A stretch of DNA of 64,000 bases from Panax quinquefolius. Its lineage: Eukaryota > Streptophyta > Magnoliopsida > Apiales > Araliaceae. How positions within the stretch are numbered: position 1 is the stretch's first letter; each line of letters begins with the position of its first letter. Where the stretch lies: contig CM035168.1 of NCBI GenBank assembly GCA_020205615.1, positions 123,465,573-123,529,572 on the forward strand. Direction: 5' to 3'. Of the stretch, positions 23,860 to 36,444 are shown one piece after another. Below the pieces are notes generated by a model, which worked only from the letters and a program-made list of their open reading frames with translations, had not been told where the DNA came from and did no database searches. The position numbers and the translations under genes are program-made.

Positions 23860-24130
23860 TTCTTTTGGTTAGCCTCTCGCAAGATGTTTCTCGCAGCTTT
23901 CTTTCAGTGTCCAAAGCTTATTGCAGTTGGAAGCAAACTCCTTTGCTATCCGTACGCTTTTGTTCTTATTATCCTTTGTTTTTGCCTTTCTATTTACCTT
24001 CTTTGAATCGTTTCTTCTTTTCGTAAGATCCTTTGGCCCCTATCAGTAAGACATGGTCTTTCTTGGTTGAAAAGTGACTCTCAACATTTTTCAACATGTT
24101 AAGCAAATCGCCTAGGTCGATATCTAGCTT
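23860..24130 (-). pseudogene. Copia-2 gag remnant
   Basis: Minus-strand counterpart of Copia-1 gag. The CCHC knuckle region (about 23885-23940) is further degraded, and the NMLKNVESHF segment near 24060-24100 is recognisable. Confidence 0.5.
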
Positions 24131-26436
24131 GTTCATATGAAAATTCACAACAATTGTGAAAGGAGTCCGGGAGTGAGTGCAAGATCAAATCTTGGCTCAA
24201 CTCTCCATCCATGACAAAACATGTTGTCCTAATTGATCAATCAAATTGATTATGTTAAGGACTTTTGTCTATACTATAGTGTCATCGGTCATTCTAGATC
24301 GGAAGAGCTCCTTAGATATCTGATATCTATCAGTCTTACTTTTCTCACCATCAACTACTTGATGTGCAGGTGAATATAGAAGAAAGCATCCATAGTTTCA
24401 CGCCGACGTCAAGCTCGTTACTCATGGATGCAAGCATGATGCATCGAGCCAATGTGCATCATCTTGCCACTTTCTAAAAGTAGCAATCTCTTCCTCGAGG
24501 CATTATTCGCAACTATCAGTAGGATAGGCGATAATGACATAAGATAGCTTTTCAAATTGGGTGAGAACTATTCTCAATTTCCTTAACCAATCCATTTAAT
24601 TGATTCGTCCGGTTAATTTAAGCATCTAATATGCTTCGCAGATGATAGTAATTTAGACATTGTAAAATTCTATAGATGAATTTATAATTAACAACATTTT
24701 AGCATAGATTCTTTTATTAATTACCAAAATAAATTAGGACTTGTTTTAAATTGGTATCTCCCATTTTTAAATAAAAAGGAATTTCCTTTATTTATTATTT
24801 TGATAATAGAAATAAGGAAGTGATTTGATTTGATTAATGTGGATATAAGGGTTAAATACGCAAATATTTTCAAAAATAAGCAAGTGGTAAAATAAAATAT
24901 TCATTGTCTTGTGGTGATATTGAATATATATCGTCGTGGAATATTCGGAATATTCAGATCGAAATTGGGAATATTTCGACGATACAAGCAGCATGTGTGG
25001 GCCCCATAAACGAAAGTTTATCGATGAAGAAAACGACAAATATAAGTTTTTTAAATAAGTAGTGAATATAAGTATTATTGGATGAAGAATACGTTGAATA
25101 TAAGTTGTTTAAAACACACTTGTTATAAATGGTGGAAACAAGTAAAACACACTAATACGCCATTACTGCAGATAGCACCAGATGCACCAATTATTGATTT
25201 ACGTAAGAAGGCACTACTCAATAATGGTTACAGAATTATCGCTCAAAGATTTTATCGAAGTTAATAATTGTCGCTATTGATATTTTATATTGTCGTTGTT
25301 TCAATAATTGTCATTACACAAGATTTTTCATTATCGAAGCAATAATTCATATTATCTCTAATAATATTATTAGATAACATTATTGGCAATGTCTAGAAAG
25401 TTCGCTCTAAGGAGAGGTTTGGTCATCTAATCATGCCGCCAAGAAGAAGAAATTTTATCGAAAAGCCCTCTTCCTGAACCCGCCTCGTCATCAATATCAG
25501 GATTCTCAGTAATATTATTTGTGAATAATTAATTATTGATTTATATGATGAGGAAAATATTGATTTTATGTGGATATAGATGGAGAAAATTTTTAAATGA
25601 CAATTGTTGAAAATTAATATTTTATCTTTTCTCGATAAAATAATTCATTTAAATATATTATTTTAATAATATATTAACGGTGATATTTTTACAATGAATG
25701 TGGGATATATATGAGTATATGAGGAGGAAGAGTATTTTTGTGGCATTAAATGTTTAAACATGTTTTGTGTGTTGGTGGACACAATTATCGATCAAATTTG
25801 ATTATACTTTGTAAAATCACCCGCTTGTGGATTTCTTTGGCCAATTTCTATTTGGAATTTGGAAAACTTTCTTCTGCAAAGTTGTAGAGAATTGAATTTC
25901 CTATAAAACTCTCGAGATTCGAATTTTCTGATGAAAGGGCTATTTATTATGAATTATTGAAGTTCAAGTTCAAATAATTGATTTTTGGGAGTTTAAATTA
26001 TTTTTGTTAAGAAAACGTTTTTTTGTATTTTTTTGGACATCATTAACATGTGTGGCTGGTGTTTTGACCAAAAAGGTGGGGGCTAAGGAAAATTTGTATA
26101 ATTATATTAATATTATATTAAATTTTTCGCTTTGGTGTTCTAAGCATTTTCCTATAAATAGGCTTAGGTTAGAATTGAAAATCACACCGTAAACTCAAGT
26201 TTTCTCTATTTTCTCTCGATATTTTGAGCGTATTCTTGTGAGTATTTTGAGTATACTTTGAGTATTGATATATATAGTTTGCAAGTTCATTCAATAAGTT
26301 ATTCCAAATGTAAGTAATCGCTTTTCGAGGTAAGTGGATATTATTTTTTTTTCAGAATGATATTATTTCTTCAATATCATTATAATCGAAATGTTGATCC
26401 AAGTTTTTATCAAATTTGGAACTTTTTTCATGCTCT

Positions 26437-26663
26437 GGGTTACTTATTCATGGGTTACTATTCATGAGTTACTATTCACGAAGTTACTATTCACGAAGTT
26501 ACTATTCACGAAGTTACTATTCACGAAAGTTACTATTCAGTACTATTCACGTAAGCGTGAAGATGTTTTTGTGGAATTTCTATCTTTTGGTGTTTGAGTT
26601 ACTATTTCACGATACTCAAGACTATTCACGATACCAAGACTATTCACGATACTAAGACTATTC
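26437..26663 (+). repeat. GAAGTTACTATTCAC minisatellite
   Basis: About 15-base units GTTACTATTCACGAA, changing at 26600 to 19-base units ACTATTCACGATACTAAG. The matching array in the 3' LTR is at 33991-34202 with a slightly different unit count. Confidence 0.9.
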
Positions 26664-26899
26664 AAAAAAAAAAAATTTTTCTTTTTGTCCAAAATATCTA
26701 TTCGGATACTAACTCGATCAGATCCATGTTTTGATCATTCTGAATTTTACACCACTATGATTATTTTTGAGGTATTTTTGGACATGGATAAAACCAAGTA
26801 TTTAATCCTTAATCCTTAATCCTTGTCATTTTGTTTCATCGGATTCGCTTTTTAAAAAAAATATTTTTCATCATCCTCGCCTTAAATGATGATATTATG

Positions 26900-27080
26900 G
26901 AATATCTTCGGCCTCAGAAAAAAAAAGATGAATGATTTTTAAGAATATCTTTCGGCCCAGAAAGAAAAAGATGAATGATTTCAAGAATATCTTTGGCCAG
27001 AAGCAAAAGATGAACAGTGTTTAAATGAATATGACTAATCGATGAATATCTTTCGGCCCAGAGAGTAAAAGATGAATATT
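26900..27080 (+). repeat. GAATATCTTTCGGCCCAG minisatellite
   Basis: Four imperfect units of about 45-55 bases, each GAATATCTTTCGGCCCAGAA followed by AAAAGATGAATGATTT. The 3' LTR counterpart is at about 34433-34625. Confidence 0.85.
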
Positions 27081-27621
27081 TGATTCCGTATGTATATCGA
27101 TTGATGTTACAGGATAAAAGATAGACGATGAACTTAAATTCATACATGTAAGATAGTAGTTTGCATTCTCTACTTAACTCTTCTAATGAATTATTATTTC
27201 ACCATGTAATATTGATTTAAAATTTGTTGTCTATCAGATTCTATTATATTTTTTTCCTCGTCAAGACTAACGATAATTTGTCAGATATTATCTTAGTCAT
27301 AATATTCTTTATCGAGCTAGTTGAGCTCACCCTTTTCCTTTTTGTTCCATTTTTCTCGTGGAGGCTAGAATATATAGTATTTAGCCTGGTAATGGAATGA
27401 AGGTTTTAGAAAGGATTGTTTAGTAGTCCTCACCATTTTTTTGTAAATTAATGTATCAATAAATGTGATGAGGATTTATTTGAGTATAGATATTGTCTGT
27501 AAGATAATATTTGTATTCAAACTCACGCTTTTATCGTTGTAATAATAAAGTTGTAGTTGTTTCGCACTCACGACGACAACTCGTATCAGGTGATGTATAC
27601 CTATTTGGGGGGCGCCACACT

Positions 27622-27633
27622 TGGTATCGTAGC
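27622..27633 (+). promoter_or_regulatory. primer-binding site of the nested gypsy element
   Basis: TGGTATCGTAGC two bases after the LTR, matching the initiator-Met tRNA complement TGGTATCAGAGC except for two bases. The plus-strand element at 60092 has the same two changes. Confidence 0.75.
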
Positions 27634-27791
27634 TTAGGATACGATCTCCCATGAGATCGGGAATGTAACCAGAGGGGAGAGACGAGTAAATCCTTCGCTA
27701 AAGTGTGTCCTACCTAAGCTTATTTGTTAGTTGGTCAAGATATAGGATATTATGTGATATATCGATTTCTTAATTAACCCTTGTTTTACGA

Positions 27792-28990
27792 CAAGATTTG
27801 AGAATGTCGAATCGAGAATATTAACAAAGGAGTAAATGAGACCGTGGAGATGCCTCAGATTTACCAACGAGGAGAACGCAACAGTCGGGCAATGTACCTC
27901 CCGTGAACAACACCGCTGAGCGATGATGAACGAGGGATGTTTAGAAGTTTTTTGCAGCTCATGCAAAATCGCACGAGGGAGACTCGTGTTCAAAACGTGA
28001 GGAAATGATAAGAATTCACAAGTTGTCACAACCAAGCAGCTTCAAAGAGTCGGGGACCACCGTAATTTAAGGGAAAGCCGATCCGATCACAAGGAAAAAC
28101 ACGGGTCAAAACAAATTACCAAGATATTCGATGTCTGGGATGCACGGAGGAACAGAAGGTTCCATTCGCCACCTTTATGTTCCGTGGGAGGAAGGCGTAT
28201 CATCGGTGGGAGTCTCGTAAAGCGCACTCCATCCAAACCAAGACTCAAAGATGTCTGGGAGACATTTCAGAATTATTTAATGACAAATACTTTCCGAAAG
28301 TGTTCGCTATACGAAGGAAGTGGAGTTCATCGATTGAACAAAACAATACGATTTGTCTCAAAGACGAGGCAAAAGTTTGCAGAGTTATCCGTGTTCAGAC
28401 CTCATTTGGTGGAGAATGAGGAACGATGACGCGGATGTTTCTTAGAGGTTTGAAACCCAAGATACGCCAAGATCTCATTTTCATAAATTTTCTCTTTATT
28501 CAGATGTTGTAAAATGTGGCTCAATTATTAGAGCGAGATAACGAAAGTACGGCCAACCGAGGGACCACAACCAGATCGATCGTAGATAGCAACAATGTAA
28601 TAATGATAACTCATGAGAAAGAAAACAGACGGACAGTAAATGGTAACCACCGTGGTAATCATGGCCATGAAAATGTAAGAAGCGAGTCGAGGAGATTTTA
28701 AAAGAGGAGATTTAATAAACGACTATGTGAAGATGACAAAAGCACGGCAAAGAATCGGTTCTAGTGGAGGAGAAGAACCACCACCCATTATATGCTACAA
28801 ATGCGAAAAGAGGGACATATCACCAAACCGCCCACAACAGCTCAAGGTATGCTATAATTGTGGAAAGGAAGGACATATCGCCGAGATCAGACAAGAATAA
28901 ACCTAGTTCAATGGGGACGGTGACTCAAAAGATCGTCCCGTAAAAGTCAAAGTCAACGATTCCGGAAGAGCGTTTGTCAGGATCGGTCAT
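27792..28990 (+). pseudogene. gag pseudogene of the nested gypsy element
   Basis: An ATG near 27807 begins a frame similar to the gag start at 60278. The retrotransposon gag domain shows as a short RWESR segment (about 28200) and KYFPK (about 28290), matching the W-x-W...YFP pattern. Two CCHC knuckles lie at 28793-28886. The first begins CYKCEK with a missing base, and the second reads CYNCGKEGHIA with its last Cys lost. Gag forms the virus-like particle and binds the element RNA. The frame is broken in several places. Confidence 0.75.
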
Positions 28991-29640
28991 AATGCGAGGA
29001 ACCCAAACGAGGTGATCACGGTAAGCTATTTATAAATTCTGCTAAGTTTATACCTTACTTGATACCGGCATACCCATTCATTTATCTCTCCCGCATGTGC
29101 TCAACGCTTAAACTCGACCGAGAAATTAGACTTTGACCTATCTCGTGGAAACTCCGCTAGAGAAACTTTCATCACATCCATCGCTTATAAATCTTGTTTG
29201 ATTCAAGTTGGCACCATTACTTACCCGCTGACCTTATCTCTTTAAAGATACTTGCTTTTGATGTGATTTTAGGATTGATGGTTAACTACTCATCATGCCA
29301 AAATTGATTGTTTTCGTAAGGTGTTAGTTTTCATATTCCTAACCAACCCGTTGCATTTAATTCAAGCAACTAAACCATTAAAATCGATCATCATCATATC
29401 TAATCATAAAGCTATTCGCTTATTAAAAACGGATGTCAAGCTTTCTTAGCCCATGTTATGGATTTGAATAAAGACACGCCAAATTTGAATAATATTCCGT
29501 TGTTATCGATTTTCCGACGATTTCAAGAACTTCCTGGCCTACCCCGTAACGTGAAGTTCAATTCTTTATCGATCTTGAAACCCGCACAAAGCCCATTTCT
29601 AAAACCCCATATCGAATGGCTCCTATTGAACTTCAGAGTT
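28991..29640 (+). pseudogene. aspartic protease region of the nested gypsy element
   Basis: LDTG at 29058-29069 followed by a THSFIS-like stretch is the catalytic Asp motif of retroelement proteases, which cut the Gag-Pol polyprotein. The sequence continues with a SRGNSARETFITS-like segment, also present at 61614-61660. Frames are broken. Confidence 0.7.
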
Positions 29641-30260
29641 AAAGGTCCAACTACGTGAATTGTTGGACATCTCGGTTTCATTGGCCCTAAGACATCTCCT
29701 CGGGGTGCCCTGCTTTATTCAGAAAGAAGAAAGACGGAGTATGCGATTTCAGTATCGACTATCTGGAATCGAACCATGTCACCATCAAGAATAGGTATCC
29801 TCACCTCAGATTGATGACTTGTTCGACCAACCAGTAAGGGGCACAATTTTTTTCAAAATCGATCTTCGCTCGATATCATCACCAAGATTAAAATCGAGGA
29901 TATTCCAAAGACCGCTTCGTAACTCCCAGATGGGCATTATGAATTTTTAGTCATGTCTTTCTGACTAACTAATGCTCCCGCGCTTTCATGGATATGATGA
30001 ACCGAGTATTCAAGGAATATTTCGATCAATTCGTTGTTGTTTTATTGATGACATCCTCATATATTCCAAAAGCCGTGAAGATCATGAGCACCATTTGAAG
30101 TCGGTACTCCAAAGGCTTCGTGAAAACCAACTATATGCCAAATTGAAGAAATGTGAGTTCGCTTCGAGGAAGTAGCATTCCTTGGGCACGTGGTGTCAAA
30201 CATGGAGTATCCGCTGATCCGGCCAAGATCAAGCAATACAAAGTGGGAGCAACCAAGTTT
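29641..30260 (+). pseudogene. reverse transcriptase region of the nested gypsy element
   Basis: A KKDG motif at about 29727 and the catalytic [10 protein letters not shown] at 30041-30070, followed by a KLKKCEF segment, are diagnostic of Ty3/gypsy reverse transcriptase, which copies the element RNA into DNA. Multiple single-base losses interrupt the frame between these motifs, and only 67 codons (29972-30175) remain open. Confidence 0.8.
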
Positions 30261-30840
30261 CATGGATCAAGTACGAGTTTTTGGGCTTAGCCGGTTATTA
30301 TCTGAGATTCGTGGAAGGGTTTTCTAATCGCTACTCCATTAACCCAAATTTAACTCCTAAGGATACAAAATTCGCTTTGGAGTGAAGAATGCGAGAAAAG
30401 TTTCCAAGAGCTTAAGAGGAGACTTATTTTAAGACTGTTTCTAACAATACCATCCGTTCGGATGGATTTGTTATCTACGCCGATGCTTCGTGCAAAGGGT
30501 TAGGATGTGTTCTCATGCAACGGGAAAGTCATAGCCTATGCCTCGACAACTTAAAGAGTATGAGAGGAATTATCCTACCATGATCTAGAGTCAGCAGCAA
30601 AATAAGTTGCGCTTAAAGATATGGAGGCACTATCTATATGGGGAGAAAGTGGAGATATATTCGCACCATAAAAGCCTTAAATATTTCTTCACTCAAAAGA
30701 ACTCAACACGCAAGCAAATGACTGGCTCGAACTATTGAAAGACTACTACCACCACACTATTCAATACCATCCCGTAAAGTTTAACGTGGTAGCCGATTTA
30801 TCGAGTAGAAGATCATATGCGGAACGAAAAGCGATGATGT
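30261..30840 (+). pseudogene. RNase H region of the nested gypsy element
   Basis: [15 protein letters not shown] at about 30474-30519 is the first Asp block of gypsy RNase [15 protein letters not shown] block follows at about 30668-30702. The enzyme removes the RNA strand during reverse transcription. Stops and frame changes are present. Confidence 0.75.
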
Positions 30841-31039
30841 CAAGTATACGACAGAGCCAACTTTAATAGAAAAAGTTAAGGTCGCTTCAAGCCACCCCAA
30901 TCTTGAGTCGATGCGTATGAAGAAGAAAGTACAAGAAGGAGCTATTCCTAAGCTTAGAATTGATGAAGAAGGAATACTGAGTCCACTCTAGACTTTCAGG
31001 TTCCTAACGACTCGATTTGAAGTACAAGATTATGATGGA

Positions 31040-31960
31040 GGCACACAATACGCCATTTGCAATCCATCCTCGAAGTACTAAATGTATCGTGATCTTCTAC
31101 ATACATTTTGGTGGAACAATACGAAGAGAGAGATTGCAAAGTTTATCTCGATGTGTTTAACTTGCTAACGCAGTAAAGGCGAGCATCTTGTACCTAAGGG
31201 TCCGCTGCAGAACCACTTGAGATTCCCGGAATGGAAGTGGGAACACATTACTATGGATTTCGTTACGGGTCTTCCTACGCTTTCTCAAGGCATCAATGCT
31301 ATTTGGGTTATTGTTGATAGATTAACCAAGTCTCGCTTCATTTTTGCCGACACGGAGACTTATTCCTCGAACGCCTTGCTAGTATGATGACGTGAATGAG
31401 ATTGTGAGGTTGTATGGCATGCCCAGATCCATAGTTTCGGATCGTGACCCAAGATTCACTTCAAGATTTTGGGTTAGCTTGCAAAAAGCTATGGGCACGG
31501 ATTTGCGATTTAGTTAAGATACCATCCCCAAACCGGACGGACAATCGAGAGGACTATTCAAACTCTTCAAGATTTATTAAGACTCGTGGTCCTAGACTTC
31601 AAGGGTAGTTGGGATAAGTATTTACCATGGTGGAATTCTCCTACAACAACAAGCTTATCGTGCAAGTATAGTGTGGCTCCATTCAAGCATTATATGGATT
31701 TAAAATGTCGCTTCCAATATGTTGGGACGAGGTGGGTGAAGCAACATTGTTGGGACCCGAAAGTTAAGACGTATGATCACCGAAAAGATCCAAATGATTC
31801 GACAACGATACAAACCAAGACAAGATCGACAAAAGAGTTATGCGGATCTTCATCGAAAGGACGGAATTTAATGTAGGGGATCATGATTGTCATGAAGTCG
31901 CTCCATGGAAGGGAGTTACAAGATTTGGGAAGAGAGGAAAGCTCAATCCACGCATTTATC
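31040..31960 (+). pseudogene. integrase region of the nested gypsy element
   Basis: The zinc-binding half shows WWNNTKREIAKF and a C-L-T-C segment at 31108-31164. The catalytic core shows MDFVTGLPTLSQGINAIW at 31253-31306, VSDRDPRF at about 31434 and the TIQTLQDLL region at about 31550. These correspond to the D, D and E blocks. Integrase joins the DNA copy to the host chromosome. The core is split by frameshifts. Confidence 0.78.
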
Positions 31961-31999
31961 GGGTCCATTTCAAATTCTCGACCGAGTAGAAATGTAGCC

Positions 32000-32330
32000 T
32001 ATAGACTTGCATTACCTCCGAATATGTCTCGTGTTCATAATGTGTTTCACATATCCGCATTTCAGAATATGTGAAAGACCCAACCACGTTATCGAAGTTA
32101 GAACCCGGACGAGATAGCCAAGACTTAACGATGATGAGGAGGTAATTGCCAAGATCTTGGATAGAAGGAGCATGTCCCACGCCAAGAAAGGTCATACCAC
32201 AAGTTAAAGTTTTGTGGAGGAATCATGCTATAGAGGAAATGACCGGGAATTGAAACTAAATGAAAAAGCGAGGTATCCTCACCTTTTCAAACACTGTATC
32301 GCACGCCAATTTCGAGGACTTAAATTTCAT
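32000..32330 (+). pseudogene. integrase C-terminus with chromodomain-like tail
   Basis: VHNVFHISAFQ at about 32026-32060 and KVLWRNHAIEE at about 32204-32237, followed by a KARYPHLF end, match the C-terminal region of chromoviruses related to the Tekay/Del group, where this tail is thought to direct integration to chromatin marks. The polypurine tract and 3' LTR follow directly. Confidence 0.65.
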
Positions 32331-32340
32331 AAGGAGGGAG

Positions 32341-35170
32341 GTCAGAAGACCTCGAAAATTTTTTTAAATAAAAAGGAATTTCCTTTATTTATTATTTTGA
32401 AATAGTAAGGGTTGATTTGATTAATGTGGATAGTTAGGGTTAAATACGCAAATATTTCAAAATAAGCAAGTGGTTATAAAATATTCATTATCGTTTGGGA
32501 ATATTCGTTTGGTCGTGGAATATTCAGATCGCTTGGGAATATTCGTACGACGCCACAAGCAGCCCATGTGTGGGCCCCATAACGGAAAGCGATTGGATGA
32601 AGAAAACGACAAATATAAGTTGTTTTTAAATAACTACAGAAGTTGTTATCAAGTAATATCGTTGAATACCCTATGGTTAAAAACACACTAATACGCCATT
32701 GTCGAACAAGAAGATATACCAGATTGATTGCACCAATTATTGATTCTTACGTAAGAAGGCACTACTCAATAATGGTTAAGAATTATCGCTCAAAGATTTT
32801 ATCGAGTTAATAATTGTCATATTGATATTTTTATATTGTCGTTGTTTCAATAATTGTCATTACACAAGATTTTTCATTATCGAAGCAATAATTCATATTA
32901 TCTAATAATATTATTAGATAACATTATTGGCAATGTCTAGAAAGTTCTCGTCTCAAGGAGAGGTTTGGTCATCTAATCAATGCTACCAAGAAGAAGAAAT
33001 TTTATCGAAAGCCCCTCTTCCTGAACCGCCTCGTCACAATATTGTGATTCTCGTAATATTATTTGTGAATAATTAATTATTGATTTATATGATGAGGAAA
33101 ATATTGATTTTATGTGGATATAGATGGAGAAAATTTTTAAATGACAATTGTTGAAAATTAATATTTTATCTTTTTCTCGATAAAATAATTCATTTAAATA
33201 TATTATTTTAATAATATATTAACTGGTGATATTTTTACAATGAATGTGGGATATATGAGTATATGAGGAGGAAGAGTATTTTTGTGGCATTAAATGTTTA
33301 AAACATGTTTTGTGTGTTGGTGGACACAATTATCGATCAAATTTGATTATAAATTTTGTAAAATCACCCGCTTGTGGATTTTTGGCCAATTTCTATTTGG
33401 AATTTGGAAAACTTTCTTCTGCAAAGTTGTAGAGAATTGAATTTCCTATAAAACTCGCGAGATTCGAATTTTCTGATGAAAGGGCTATTTATTATGAATT
33501 ATTGAAGTTCAAGTTCAAATAATCGATGATTTTGGGAGTTTAAATTATTTTTGTTAAGAAAACGTTTTTTTGTTTTTTTTTTTGGACATCATTAACATGT
33601 GTGGCTGGTGTTTTGACCAAAAGGTGGGCTAAGGAAAATTTGTATAATTATATTAATATTATATTAAATTTTCGCTTTTTGGTGTTCTAAGCATTTTCCT
33701 ATAAATAGGTGCTTAGGTTAGAATTGAAAATCACACCGTAAATCAAGTTTTCTCTATTTCTCTCTCGATATTTTGAGCGATTCTTGTGAGTATTTTGAGT
33801 ATTTTGAGTATACTTTTGATATTGATATACCTGCAAGTTCATTCAAATAAGTTATTCCAATGTAAGTAATCGCTTTTCGAGGTAAGTGGATATTTTTTTT
33901 TCAGAATGATATTATTTCTTCAATATCATTATATCGAAATGTTGATCCAAGTTTTTATCAAATTTGGAACTTTTTTTTTCATGCTATTGGGGTTACTTAT
34001 TCATGGGTTACTATTCATGAGTTACTATTCACGAGTTACTATTCACGAAGTTACTATTCACGAAGTTACTATTCACGAGTACTATTCATTAAGCGTGAAG
34101 ATGTTTTTGTGGAATTTCTATCTTTTGGTGTCTGAGTTACTATTCACGATATATAAGACTATTCACGATACTAAGACTATTCACGATACTAAGACTATTC
34201 ATTTAAAAAATAATTTTTTTTTTGTCCAAAATATCTATTTCGGATACTAACTCGATCAGATCCATGTTTTGATCATTCTCGAATTTTACACCACTATGAT
34301 TATTTTTGAGGTATTTTTGGACGGATAAAACCAAGTACTAATCCTTAATCCTTAATCCTTGTCATTTTGTTTCACCGGATTCGCTTAAAAAAAAAATATT
34401 TTCATCATCCTCGCCTTAAATGATGATATTATGGAATATCTTTGGCCCAGAAAGTGAAAAAGATGAATGATTTCTTAAGAATATCTTCGGCCTCAGAAAG
34501 TGCAAAAGATGAATGATTTTCAAGAATATCTTCGCCCTCAGTAGTGCAAAAGATGAAATGTGTTTAAAATGAATACTTAATTAATCGATGAATATCTTCG
34601 CCTCAGAAAAAAAAAGATGAATATTTGATTCCAGATGTATATCGATTGATGTTACAGGATAAAAGATAGACGATGAACTTTTAAATTCATACATGTAAGA
34701 TAGTAGTTTGCATTCTCTACTTAACTCTTCTAATGAATTATTATTTCACCGCGTAATATTGATTTAAAATTTGTTGTCTATCAGATTCTATTATATTTTT
34801 TCCTCGTCAAGACTAACGATAATTTGTCAGATATTATCTTAGTCATAATATTCTTTATTAGCTAGCTAGTTGAGCTCACCCTTTTCCTTTTTGTTCCATT
34901 TTTTTTTCTCGTGGAGGCTAGAATATAATGTAAATTAAGTATTAGCCTGGGTATGGAATGAAGGTTTTAGAAAGGATTGTTTAGTAGTCCTCACCATTTT
35001 GTAAAATTAATGTATCAATAAATGTGATGAGGATTTATTTGAGTATAGATATTGTCTGTAAGATAATATTTGTATTCAAACTCAGCTTTTATCGTTGTAA
35101 TAATAAAGTTCAGTAATGTTTCGCATCATGTATCGACAACTCGTAATAGGTGATGTATACCTATTTTGGC
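32341..35170 (+). repeat. 3' LTR of the nested gypsy element
   Basis: Starts after the polypurine tract with GTCAGAAGACCTCG and stops at ATACCTATTTTGG, short of the GGCGCCACA end seen at 27619. TATA box TATAAATAG at 33700-33708. It then joins Copia-2 at CAAAATTAATTC. Confidence 0.9.
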
Positions 35171-36028
35171 AAAATTAATTCTAACTATTCCTATTACAAA
35201 ACTATTTAAAATAAATAGAAATCTTGATCAACAAATAATGGGAAGTACATAGGAGGAGATAGAATTTATATTAAGAAAAATTAGAAAAAAAGTACGTAGG
35301 TGCTTAATCTCATTTAATAAAAATCCATACATTCATGCATTCAACTAAAATAAAATCCAATCACATCGGGTCAATAGTCCATAATCAATCCCATTTATTA
35401 TCATACATATCACCACCATACGCATCAATAAATAACATTCATCTCATGAATAATAAACATTTAATATATATATCGATATCATTTAATGGACAAATTTAAT
35501 TAGTATAAAATCTAATTTTTGAATCAAAATAAACTCCTTTATTTTAATCCAAATTTAAATCAAAATAAACTCTTTTATTTTAATTTATCCAATTTTGAAT
35601 AAAATAAACTATTTTATTTTAATCAAAATCTTTAATCAAAATAAACTCCTTTATTTTAATTAATTATGGAATCCAATTTCAAGAAGAAAAAAAACTCCTT
35701 TATTAAAGGAAACACGGATTCTCTTTCCTATTCACAAATAAACTCTTTTATTTTGAATAATATGAAATCTTATTTCATATCTAAATAAACTCCTTTATTT
35801 AAGAAAACATGGATTCTTTTCCTATTCACAAATAAACTCCTTTATTTTGAATAATATGAAATCTTATTTCATATCTAAATAAACTTCTTTATTTGAGAAA
35901 ATATGGAATCCAATTTCAACTCTAATTAGTTATTATGGAATCTAATTCCAACTCTAATTAGTTAGCATGAAATTTAATTTTAAAATTAAAATAAACCTTT
36001 TATTTTAATTATAAAATTATTGAGAATA

Positions 36029-36110
36029 AATATATATATATATATATCATATATCATATATCATATATCATATATATAATATATAATATATAATATATAA
36101 TATATATCTG
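36029..36110. repeat. (AT)n / (ATATC)n / (ATATA)n microsatellite in Copia-2
   Basis: Compound repeat: an AT run, then CATAT repeated about four times, then AATAT units. Confidence 0.9.
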
Positions 36111-36430
36111 CATCTCCATAAAAGGATTCACGTGGGATTAATTCACCCCTTAACTTGCCGCACCATGAAATAACTCAAGTAATCAGAGTTTTTAAAAGCC
36201 TGTGACTTAAGTAACTCAAGTAATCTAACTAAAAGAGATTACGTGACCCAACTATGTATCAGCCTTTAAAAAAAAAAAGACAACACGGATCAGCAAACCG
36301 ATTTTCATAAAAAATCGTGATTTTTTTTTTAAATAAATTTTATACAATAAATTTTGCCCAATTAAATTGTTCTAAACACATATCAATATATATACCAAAT
36401 TAAAACAATTAATAATTTGCATAAAGGTTT

Positions 36431-36443
36431 GGCTCTGATGCCA
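36431..36443 (-). promoter_or_regulatory. primer-binding site of Copia-2
   Basis: Minus strand TGGCATCAGAGCC, one mismatch to the initiator-Met tRNA complement, immediately inside the 5' LTR. Confidence 0.85.
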
Positions 36444-36444
36444 C

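Larger units (their letters stand above)
24764..27619 (+). repeat. 5' LTR of the nested gypsy element
   Basis: Begins abruptly at TTTTTAAATAAAAAGG, which is internal to the 3' LTR (from about 32360), and ends GGCGCCACA. TATA box TATAAATAG at 26153-26161. Confidence 0.9.
24764..35170 (+). mobile_element. Ty3/gypsy chromovirus-like retrotransposon inside Copia-2
   Basis: Two LTRs of about 2.85 kb (24764-27619 and 32341-35170) enclose a primer-binding site and degenerate gag-pol in the order gag, protease, reverse transcriptase, RNase H, integrase, chromodomain-like tail. That order defines Ty3/gypsy. A polypurine tract (AAGGAGGGAGG, 32330-32340) precedes the 3' LTR. The outer ends are incomplete: about 20 bases of the 5' LTR start and about 10 bases of the 3' LTR end are missing, 837 bases of the host Copia are gone, and there is no target duplication. 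Many frameshifts and stops make it non-coding. Confidence 0.9.

Noticed and set aside
20000..24763. A separate host gene between the LTRs
   Set aside because: The sequence parallels Copia-1 9200-12393 throughout, so it is the internal region of Copia-2.
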